Shown: positions 50,201 through 60,300 of the stretch, piece after piece
Position numbering within the stretch: the first letter of the stretch is position 1
Layout of the letters: the number at the start of each line of letters is the position of its first letter
Source: Heterodera schachtii
Lineage: Eukaryota > Nematoda > Chromadorea > Rhabditida > Heteroderidae
Assembly (NCBI GenBank): GCA_023374025.1
Contig: SIJG01000021.1
Location: 244,237-308,236 of the forward strand
Direction of reading: 5' to 3'
Length of the DNA: 64,000 bases
The notes under the pieces: generated by a model
Databases searched by the model: none
The model's input: the letters and a program-made list of their open reading frames with translations, nothing else
Told to the model about the DNA's origin: nothing
Program-made: the position numbers and the translations under genes

Positions 50201-51255
50201 CGCCAGCGCATACAAAGTCAATCGGATTTATGAATGGCTTTTCTCAACGCCTCAAAATCAACCGAAAGTTAAACCACTCGATGATGACGATCTGCTCATC
50301 GCATTTGTGACGAGGGACAGTGCCAATTTTGGCCAATATTGCATGGAAATAGAGGAGCAAAATTTGTTGATGCAAGTTGGGTTACTGTCAAAGCGAAAGG
50401 GCAAGGGCAAATACGATAGTGGCGAGACGGTACGGTATTTGACAGAACAGTACGAGGCATATTTGGGCGCAATGTACTTGTTGAGAAAGAAATGGAATTG
50501 TGACGGAATTAAAAATGATTTTCTCACATGGGATGAATGTGACAGATTTCGAAGCTATTTGATTTCATTGTATCAATTCGTGTTCGTTAAATATCTCGAG
50601 GGTAATTAATTAACTAATTAATAATCAAATTGATTTCTTTTACAAAATAATAGCTAACAATCCGTCGCTGGCACGACAATTTGCCACAATTGAGTGGTCA
50701 AAGTTTCAGCTTGGCACCAAAATGAATGTGACAGTAATTGAAATGTTGGACAGTCTTTGCCCAATTTGGGCATTCTTTTTTGATTATGACTTCGGCCAAA
50801 AATACGAAAACGATTTGAGCGCTTTGTTCAAAGTTTCAGCGGAACCGAAGTTATTAGGCAACATTCCGCCGATTGGGCAGATAATCAAAAATGCTTTTCA
50901 AAAAATTAAAAAATATAACATGAAAAAGCCGTTAGATCATTCAGCAGTGGCGGAGTCATCGGTAAACAAAACGATTGGGCAACAAATTGCGCAAAATGTT
51001 AAAGTTGCTGACAACACTAATAAGCAAGTGATACTGGATGGGGAAAAATCCGATGAACGTGAAGAAAAACTCAAAGAAAATTTAATTGATAAAGACAAAA
51101 AACATGGAGCAAATGCAGCGGAAATTGAGTCGGCACGAGAAGCATTTGAAATTTTTATGAAATCGATGACGGAAACGGCGAAAAAAATGGTAAATATGGA
51201 AACGGACGAAGGATTTTGCAAAAACAAACAATTTTTGCTTTGGCTGTTCCGTTGA
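47286..51255 (+). CDS. Secreted modular-repeat protein, 854 residues, unknown family
   Basis: Seven exons, all phase-consistent: 47286-47372, 47424-47606, 47962-48076, 48733-49175, 49402-49708, 49774-50601 and 50654-51255 (stop TGA). Exon 1 is a signal peptide, MNYYSICIFLLILLIHRNFN, ending near AFPSVNA. The rest contains repeated modules. Module A (residues about 30-128, 277-378 and the second half of exon 6) shares FRKFCA/FEKFCA, then YKAHLGILYYLR, YVIYLGIIYLMR or YEAYLGAMYLLR followed by W, and ends YEYLFREY, HEYFFRAY or YQFVFVKY. Module B starts exons 6 and 7 (ANYWGTAPQLA / ANNPSLARQFA; then IAAFFFDPTY / IWAFFFDYDF) and is followed by Lys/Glu-rich linkers. Exon 4 (about residues 129-276) is a third type. 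Module borders coincide with phase-1 introns, the arrangement that allows exon shuffling. No known domain, few Cys, no membrane anchor. Role unknown; secretion is inferred. Confidence 0.75.
48109..48618. mobile_element. hAT-like miniature element, TIR TAGGGC(A/T)GC
   Basis: 510-bp element in the third intron of the modular secreted gene. Inverted ends TAGGGCAGCGATTTTTAG / CTAAAATTTGCAGCCCTA (imperfect) and exact 8-bp target duplication TTAATAAT (48101-48108 and 48619-48626). No coding capacity. Confidence 0.88.
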
Positions 51256-51479
51256 AAATTGACTTGAGCATAGGACATTTGTGATTTCTTTAGTTTAATC
51301 ATCAATACAGAGAACTTTTTCTTTTATTAGTAAATTATATTAAAATTATTTTTGATTTATTTTTCCTTCATTCCCAATTGAAAAGCCGAATTTCTTCTCT
51401 TTTTTTCGCTTTCAATTAGTCGGTTTTTTTCGTGTTGTTCATTTCTTGCTTTTCTCTTTTTGGGTATAAATGTTTTAAA

Positions 51480-52600
51480 ATGATTTTATCAAGAACAGAA
51501 TCTGCTGCCGATTTTCAGAAAAGGAATTCCGCTCGCAAAGGAAAAACAGAATTCTTCCGGTTACGGTCTCAAAAGATTTTAGAAATTTCTGGTCGTTTTC
51601 AGAATAAATATCATAAAATACGGTCACGATTTCCCAATTGGAATCTCGGGGCAAAGTTTTCCGGAACAGAATTCAGGCCCCCTGCCAATTTTCAGAAAAG
51701 GAATGGAAAACTTAATTCTCCCGGTCACGGTCTCCAAGGGTTTGGGAGATTTCTGGCCGTTTTCAGAATAAATAGCATAAAATCCGGTCACGATTTTCCA
51801 AAATTGGAACTCCGGTCAAGGTTTCCGGAAAAGAATTCTGGCCCACTGCCAATTTTCAGAAAAGGAATTCCGGTCGCAAAGGAAAAACAGAATTCTTCCG
51901 GTTACGATCTCAAAGGTTTTCGATATTTCTGGTCGTTTTCAGAATAAATAGCATAAAATCCGGTCAAGATTTTCCCAATTGGAACTCGGGTCAAGGTTTC
52001 CGGAAAAGAATTCAGGCCCCCTGCCAATTTTCAGAAAAGGAATGGAAAACTTAATTCTCCCGGTCACGGTCTCCAAGGATTTGGAGATTTGGAGATTTCA
52101 GGCCATTTTCAGAATAAATAGCATAAAATTCGGTCACGATTTTCCCAATTGGAATCTCCGGGCAAGGTTTTCCGGAACAGAATTCAGGCCCCCTGCCAAT
52201 TTTCAGAAAAGGAATTCCGGTCGCAAAGGAAAAACAGAATTCTTAATTCTCCTGGTCACGATCTCCAAAGATTTTGGAGGTTTCTGGTCGTTTTCAGAAT
52301 AAATAGCATAAATCCGGTCACGATTTTACAAAATTGGAACTCGGGTCAAGGTTTCCGGAAAAGAATTCAGGCCCACTGCAATTTTCAGAAAAGGAATTCC
52401 GGTCGCAAAGGAAAAATTAATTCTTCCGGTCACGGTTTCCTCGAATTCTGGAGATTTAAGGCCCTTTTCAGAATAAGTAGCATAAAATCCGGTCACGATT
52501 TTCACCAATGAAGATTTCCGGAACAGAATTCTGGTCACTCCTGCCATTTTCAGAAAATCGCAAAGAAAAGCAGAATTCTTCTTGGCACGGTTTTTTTTTA
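51480..52600. repeat. Satellite of about 172 bp, six to seven units
   Basis: The phrase ATTTTCAGAAAAGGAAT recurs near 51510, 51686, 51851, 52025, 52198 and 52381, with a decayed unit near 52545; spacing is 164-183 bases. Units share AGAATAAATAGCATAAAATCC, GGTTTCCGGAAAAGAATTC and CGGTCACG. Two variants alternate (AATTCCGGTCGCAAAGG versus AATGGAAAACTTAATTC) over the first five units, suggesting a dimeric higher-order unit of about 345 bp. Long open frames inside it are repeat artefacts. Confidence 0.85.
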
Positions 52601-52681
52601 TTATGGATCCCTTATTATTCAATTCAATTAACAATAAAAACTAAGTAATTATCCTATAATTTTCCTTTATCCATTATTGAA

Positions 52682-55600
52682 TCACTTTTTGCCACATTTC
52701 ACGAGCAGTTGAAGGGCTGGCAATGCGAATGAACTGGCCAACATGCATATGCTATAGGTGACGAACTGAAAAAACAAATCAAATTTAATTTAAAAATGAT
52801 TGAAAAATAATGTATTCATTGTATTAATTAATTATTTGCCCCACTTGTGCTTCAAGTGACAATGCAAAAGCACCATTTACATCGACAATAAGCAGTGTAA
52901 CGACTGATTGGAGCAGAAGCGCAACAAAACTGTTAATGCCAAACACAAGGCCATAGGCGCCATTTGGTGACAAATGAGTGGCAATCAAATTGCTGAGCAA
53001 ATTAATGGGGCAATTAAACATTTTTAATTGTTTGAAACTCATTCTCCCGGCTTAATTCAGTAAAATGGTGCTTATTTTTTTAGAATTTAGTAATAATTCA
53101 CCTATGATTTTTTTAAATTTTGTTCAAAATAACTCTATAGTCAAAGAAAAATGAGGATTTTTTATTTATAGGATTTGCCTGGCAAGTTCCGAAATTTTTT
53201 TAATCATCGAATTTTAAATTGCCGAAATTTTTTGGCACCCCAGTGACCTGGAAATGGCATTGAGCGTATTGTAATACATATAAAGCACAATGTAAAGAAT
53301 GTAATCGGCAAAGAGTGAGTCAAAGTGCACCATTGCATACAGTAACCAGGCCATGGACATTGTGGAAACGCAACACACCACGACACTACGGTACTCGGCC
53401 CATTTGAGCGAAACGAACTGGGCCAAAAATACAACAAGCGTGTCTTAAAACGAATTTAATCATATTTATAACATAAACAAATACTTTTATAGTGAGAATT
53501 CGCAAATAATTTCGCATAATCATTAAAAATTTCCATTTCAAGGTCATGAAAAAAAATCTCAAAATATTGTATTTAGCAAAACAACACCACATATAAAATT
53601 TGTTTTGGCATTTTAGCATATAAAAGGTAAATAAAAAATAATTTTATATTGGCTGGAATATGATTTAGTAATATAAAACTTATTTAAGCCCCCCTAAAAT
53701 ATAAGTCCCCTTTTGAGGGCGGTTGAAAAACAGAAGCCCCGGGGCTTGTATTTTAGGAAATACGGTAAATAAATTTTCATTTTAAATTAACTCACTTAAA
53801 AGTGTGTTAATGCTCTCAACAAAACCATTCCATTCTCTTTCGTCAGCTTTCCGATGAAAGTCCCACAAATTTTGAATGTAATTTTGGACCTGAAAAAGAA
53901 AAATAATTATTCTAATTCAAGTTATTATTTTTTGAATTCACTTGATAAAGCATTGCTGTGATGACAATGGAATAAAGTGACCAGTGGAAAACAACCCGAT
54001 TTTGATAAGGAGCCAAAAATTTGGTCTAAATGTAGAAAATATAATATGATTTATTGAAAATTATAAATTTAATTATTTTTGTATAATTAACACATAAAAA
54101 AGAAAAGTTTAATTGGTAACTTACTAAAAAATAAGTAAACAAAAACAAAATCTGTATTAAAATTTTGAAAAATAAAATAAAAATTCTCTCTTACTAAACG
54201 TACCAAAAAATCAAAAAAGAAAAACTGTTGAATGATTTAAGGGAAGGGGAAAGGTTTTTAAAATTTTTTTAAATTATTTGTTGGAAAAATAAATTTCCCT
54301 ACGCGCCTTTATTTTTGTCCAAATGCTTCTCATGTCGGTCCAATGAACACTTTTTGGTTGTTCAATTTCAAATTGATCAAGCGTCTTTTTAGCATCAAAT
54401 TGTTCTCCATTATTATTTTTATTATCGTCCATTCCATCCAATTTGTGTTGGTCAATTTCATTCAAATTGCGCTCCAATAAAACTAAAATAAAAATAAATA
54501 TTTTTAATAAAAAATTTAATTTTTTTTTTTCCAAATATTGCCATCATTTTGCTGTTGTTGTTCAGTCGGTAATTTGTTGTTGTCAACAATTTCATCCTTC
54601 TGTTGTTTCTTTGGCATCGGCAACAAAAGAACGATGGGAATCAGCGAGGAGGAAACGAACAGAGTCAACTAATTAATTCAATAATTAATTTATTATAGGT
54701 TTTTTAAATTAAAAATAAAATATACATTGAAATAAGGAAGAAGATATTTTTTGCAATTAATTATTCATGTTAATAGAAAAACAATATAAAATTGAGTTAA
54801 AAAATCTAAAAAAGATCGTATTTTTAAAAGATTAAATAATTATAAAACCATCTGTTTTAAAGATAATAATACCATTCTTGAAAATTTATGAAGAAAAAAA
54901 AAAAAATTAAAATTTAATAGTAAAAAAATTTTTACAAATTAATTCAATATAAATAATACTATTTTATATGATTAAAAAATCGTTTATTTAGAAAAGATTA
55001 AAATATATAACATTCTTTAAAGCATCATATTATTTTTTTACACGTCCATTTTTGCCACCTGATTAAGCAGCATAAAGTCGCCAATTCCCGTGCTGATCAA
55101 AACTTGGCCGGCACAGAATGCCAAGAATTTGCCGACCATTGTCGCCATGCGTAAGTATGACGTCACTTTCTTGTAATGTTTCTTGTGCACTACGGCGTAC
55201 AAATATGTGTTGTAGGCAATGCCGGAAGCTGTTGAAATGCCTATTTTTCAATTAAAAAATAGTAAATGGGCAGGTTGTTACATTGTTTGATCTATAGGAA
55301 AATTAAGGAATTTTTCTAAAAAAAAATCATTAAAATCATTTTGAATGAGTGGCGCAACGGGTGCACGGCTTTTCCCTGCCGTTCCTCCCCCAGCCCCGAA
55401 GAGTTTAAAAAGAACCTTTTCTTAACTTAAATTTTATCAAAATTTTTGTATAAGAAAAATCAAGCAAAAATTTTTTGAAAAAATTTAGTTATCATAAAAT
55501 TTTAAAAAATCGCTAAAATTTTTTTAAAGATCTTTCTATATTTTTGGAAAACGATAAGCAATTTTCCAAAAAAAAAGAGCAGCTAAAGGAAAACAATATT

Positions 55601-56479
55601 TAATTTTGTAAATATTAACTATAGTAGCAAATATATGTAAGTAGAAATATTTTTTAAATTAATTTCTTGTTTAAACAATTAAAAAAAAAGTGCACACCGA
55701 AACAAATTTGCATTAATTGCATTTGTCCAAGTGTTGTCCCAAAGACCAGCAACAGCCAACACGCCACAAGACTGACAGCTTCAAGCGCCACAATGGGCTT
55801 ATACCGTACCAAGTCGGTGAGCACAAGAATTGGAATCTTGGAATAATTTTTTTGGAAATTTTGGCATTTAAAATGAATCAGAATATAAAAGCTACCAATT
55901 TTTTAAATTTTTGTATTGTATTATTCGATTATAATTTGATTATAAATTTATTAAAATTTCACAAAAAAATACAGCAAGGAAAAAATACGTTTTTATGTTT
56001 CTTGCGCCATTTTTTTGAAATATAATGCAATTTTTTGAATGACAAAAAAAAAAAAATTTTTTTTTAAATTAATTTTGGAACAAAAGAAAATTTTGGGATT
56101 TCGATGTTTTGTTGGAATTCGGAACCGGGATTTGAAATTGGTCAATGAATGCCATATTCGTGATCAAAGACCCTGATAATCCCGATAAACGTGTTTTTAC
56201 AACTAAAAAAATACATCGGCAGTATTACCAAAATGCGAATATTAAATCATATAATTTAATTTAAAAATAATTAATTGTTTATAAATAAAATCGGATGGCC
56301 AAATTTACCAGGGCCAAGAAGTTTGAATATGTCCAAAATGGGTAGATTTCGCCGTACACTTGTGCACTGGTGAAATTTTTGTCCGCCTTCAAAAATGATG
56401 TCAAAAAGGGCGAGCCGAGGCGGAATCTTTTGATGACGCCAAATGAACATGCCAATGCCACGGTGATTTTCCAGTGCAT
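52682..56479 (-). CDS. SLC19-family folate/thiamine-type transporter
   Basis: Ten exons: 56309-56479, 55698-55836, 55059-55228, 54542-54668, 54307-54482, 53942-54025, 53796-53889, 53248-53443, 52845-52992 and 52682-52765; all phases close, giving 462 residues, normal for the family. It starts MHWKITVALACSFGVIKRFR. Family landmarks are PFLTSFL, IYPFWTYSN, LTDLVRYKPIVALE, AYNTYLYAVVHKKHYKKVTS, VLLLPMPKK, QVQNYIQNLW, WNGFVES, and YGLVFGINSFVALLLQSVVT with DVNGAFAL near the end. Expected to be a polytopic plasma-membrane carrier for folate, thiamine or a related vitamin; the substrate cannot be read from sequence. The large central loop is Asn/Gln-rich. Introns 4 and 5 fit phase only if their donors are GC (G|GCAATA and AAG|GCGCGT). 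Confidence 0.88.
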
Positions 56480-57311
56480 TTTTCTATTAATTAAATTAAT
56501 TTTTTTTTGAAATTAAATGGGATTTTTGGGTTAAAAATTGGTAATACCTAGTAGTGCTTGTCCCCCTCCCCCCGATTTTTCTGAAATTTTCTTTTTAATT
56601 TACAGTAATAAAAAGTATTTTGGAGAGGTTTCTGGATAACTCTGATCATGAAAATTCATTTTGATCAATTTCGAACCCCGGACACACGAACTTGAACAAA
56701 AAAGACAAAATTAAGAATTTCACATTTTTAGTCTAACTGAATTAAATGAGCGTTGCTTTCAGTTTGTTTCCGTGTAGGAAATTGCGCCATTTTCTTCGAA
56801 TTCTTGTTCCGGGTTCGAAATTAATCAAAATGGCTATCATAGTAATGAAATAAATTTTTTTGTCATAAAAAAAGCAAAAATCAAAATTATTAAAATAATA
56901 GTGAACTAGTTAAGAAATCTTAAAAGAGAGTATATTTGGAGTTAAATTGAAATTGGACTCAAACTTTTAATTAAAAAGCGTTCAAATGTGTGTCAAAAAA
57001 TAATTAATTATCTTTTAATAATGTGCACAGAAAAACTTGAAAATTGCTAAATAAAACAACTTATTGCTTGATAAACGCAATAAAATGTGTTCTCCGACGA
57101 CAAAATTATCGGTGGACAAAATTTTTTTTTTATAATGGAATGAAAGATGATGAGACGAACAAATAATAATATTAAAATTGAGCAGACAAAAGTCATATAA
57201 ATATCATGTTAAATAATAATCAAATCCATAGGACGACAATGATCAGAAAAAATGCCATTCCGATAATAAACAATACATCAAATCCAAAAAATCCAGTCAC
57301 AATATAAGCAC
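56480..57311. other. Intergenic, non-coding
   Basis: Between the UPF3 stop and the SLC19 start. 56540-56850 carries another copy of the 'GGTAATACC...CTCTGATCATG...AAATTGATC' dispersed repeat; the rest is AT-rich. No gene is visible. Confidence 0.5.
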
Positions 57312-60300
57312 TCATTTCTTTGTTGCCTTTTCATCGGTGCCTTCCTCCTCCTGAGTTTTGTGCGATTTTGCAGCCGTCGGTTTGCGATGGCCGGGCCGAT
57401 AGATTTCGCGCTCGGGGCGTTCCTGGAAAGTTGCCACAATTAAGAGGACTGGATAATTGCCACATAGGGGGATCGGATAATTGCCATAATTAAGGGGTTG
57501 GGTAATTGCCATTATTAAGGGATGGGTAATTGCCATAATTTTTTGGTGTGCAGCAGCACCTTGTTATTGCGCTTGGAATTTTTGATTATCATCACTTCGC
57601 CGCTCTTTGGTGCCGTCGTTGTTGCCGCCGCCATCGACGCAGACAATTTTTTATCTAAAAATATTTTTAAAAATGGAAACAAACAAATTCTTTATTGTAA
57701 TGAAAATCCAAAATGCAGAAAATCCGCAGTGTAATTTTGCCAAATTTAAGTGCCGCAGGAAAAAAATACCGGGGAAAATTTAACAAATTTTTTGACATTG
57801 CACCCGCCCCCCCCCCCTCCCTCCCACCGCAGGGGATTTCGGCTTGTAGGGGGTCCCATGTGTTGTTGTATTCACGATGCCACTTTTTTCGTCGCGTATT
57901 TTTTTTAACAGATTTTCAACAAAAAATTGCTAATTTATGGATTTTGGAAAAAAATTAGCGATTTTTTAGAAAATTTTGGTAAGAAATGTCCTGGAGAGAG
58001 CACCAATATGGGAAAATCGAGAATTCTAGCAGAAAATGCAATTTTTTGAAATTGGAAATCCAAATCCAAAAACATTTTTATATAGAATAATGTTCCAAGC
58101 CGAGGAGCATTTTCTCGACTCGAAACTCTCGAAATCGCTTCACTAAATTAGCCACCACCATCACCAGTGTGCCACTGACCGCTGTCGGCGCCAGCCGTTG
58201 CCGCCGATTGTGAGCCGCGCCGTTTCACGATCCGCTGGTGGCCGCCGTCGACCATTGGTGTGCCATCGGTGACGGCGGCGGCAGTGCCCTCTTTGCCATC
58301 CGCAGCGGCGGCGCCGGCGCCACTGCCACGGCGACGCGATTTGCGAGTCTACGAAAAGGGACAATGGCATAAAGAATTGGCACACATTCAAAAATATCCC
58401 TCTGAATTACTAATATTTCAAAAAAATTTTGCACAAAATCGCTAGAAATTTTTCATTAAATTTTTTTGAAATTTTTAAAGAATTCTAAGGGGTTTTCTTG
58501 AAATTTTCTTTCAAAAAAAATTATCGTAGATTTTTAAGTTTTAAATCTTTTTTTTTTAATCGGGGGTGAAATTTTTGTATTGTTCCCAAGGGAACAATCA
58601 TTCTGTTTGATGGCTTCCAACCATAAAATTTTTTAATTTGATTTTGCAAAAATTATTAAAAATTTCTTTACCAATTTTCTGAAAAACATAGTAAATAATT
58701 CATCATAAATTTTAAAAAAAAAACATATATTTAAATGGAATGTTTATAAATTGGCTAAAAAGGCACATTTTTCTTTGCCGATGCCGAATTGTAAGTTTGG
58801 AAAATGGCACCGGTAAAATTTCTTGGCGCGGTGAGCAAAAAACCGTCGCCTCCTCACCTCCTCGCTCGAAATTTTTTTCTGTTCATAGGCCTGCTGCAGT
58901 TCCTCCTCATCCTCCTCCACCTCTGCTCTGCTCACCTTTATGCGAATGGCGGCGGCGGTGGTCCCTTTGGCATTTGCCGAAGATTTTGTGCCGTCCTCGC
59001 CGTCCCCAGGGGCCTTTTTCTCTGAAAATGTGCTAAATTGACACCACCACTAAACAAGTTAAAGAATCTCGCTTCCGATTTCCTAATCTAAATTTGAAAC
59101 AAAAAAATTGTAAATCAAAAAAATTCAAATTTTCGATTTTGTTCGAGTTCGGGTTAAGGATCAGAAATTGATCAAAATAGATTTGTCAGATTAGTGATCA
59201 GAGCGACCTCAAAAAGCCCGTAGATCAAATTTTCATGGCTCTTTATCACAAAATAAACAAAAGGGTCCCCCTTTACTTTTTGATAAAATTCAAAATTGGC
59301 CACTTTTAAACTAGCGCCAAAAGTTTTTGTAAATTTTTAAGCGATTTTTTTAAAAATCCAGCAAAAAAAAATTGGAAAAAATCGACGGACAACATTCCTC
59401 TCAATTATAGTCCATTTGTCCGTTTTTTGCCTCACTTTCTCCGTCCCCATTTTCCCTCAGTTCCTTCCGTCGGCGGCGCTCTCTGCGCGTCTTAAGAAAA
59501 ACGGAAATGAAAATGGCGCAATTAAAAAATTTTTTTTTCAAAAAAATTAAAAACGAGGGGCCGGCCCACTTTGGTGCGCGAGGCGCCCTTCAGCGCCGAC
59601 GACGCGTTGCCCTCGTCGGCGTCCGTCGCTACCATTTTTCGGCCTGTCAATGGCAGAAAAATTTATGGTAAAAATGTAGGCGGAGAAATTGGCAGAAAAA
59701 TGCATTTTTTTACATTTCCATCAAATTTAAATTTTAAATGATTTTGATTCCATTTTTTAATTGGGGTAAAAATGCAAAATTAAATGATAAAATTTTTTTA
59801 TAACGAAAAATTTTCAATTTTTAGAAATTCCTTCATGGGCTTCCCATCCCTTTACGGAACATGTTTTAAAAAATTTTCATTTAAAAAAGGTAATTTTTCG
59901 AAGGAATTTTGAAAAAAAAAAAACTTTTTATTTCCTTTGCGCCCACTGTCAATTGGGCGCCTCCGCCTCCCGCCACCATTTCGGCCGCTTTCAACGCAGA
60001 ACTACGGCGCGGTTTACGAGCCTAAAAGCATTTCGCGTGAAATAATATGAGTCGCCCGACTGGTTATGATTGACCAAGAGGAGGGTCACCCTAAATTTTT
60101 TTTTGAAAATGGAATTTTTCTAAAACTAAAAAATAAGAAAAATTTAAATAAGCGCCATAACTTTTTTTTGGCAACATGAAATTTCAAAATAATATAAAGC
60201 CCCCCCCCCCCCCCCCTCCCTGCCCCGGAACGAAGACGACGTTTCTTTTTTTTTCTCTTCGGCCTCTTATTTTTTCGCCCACGATTTTCCGAAAATTTTT

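Noticed and set aside
51432..52511. Three long open frames (107-171 codons) downstream of the modular gene
   Set aside because: They lie entirely in the 172-bp satellite and translate it in successive frames; the apparent protein repeats mirror DNA repeats.
54274..54534. Minus-strand open frame with a hydrophobic start (LNFLLKIFIFILVLL) read as a membrane segment
   Set aside because: That hydrophobic stretch is the AT-rich intron before the TTTTAG acceptor at 54483-54488; only the part after it belongs to SLC19.
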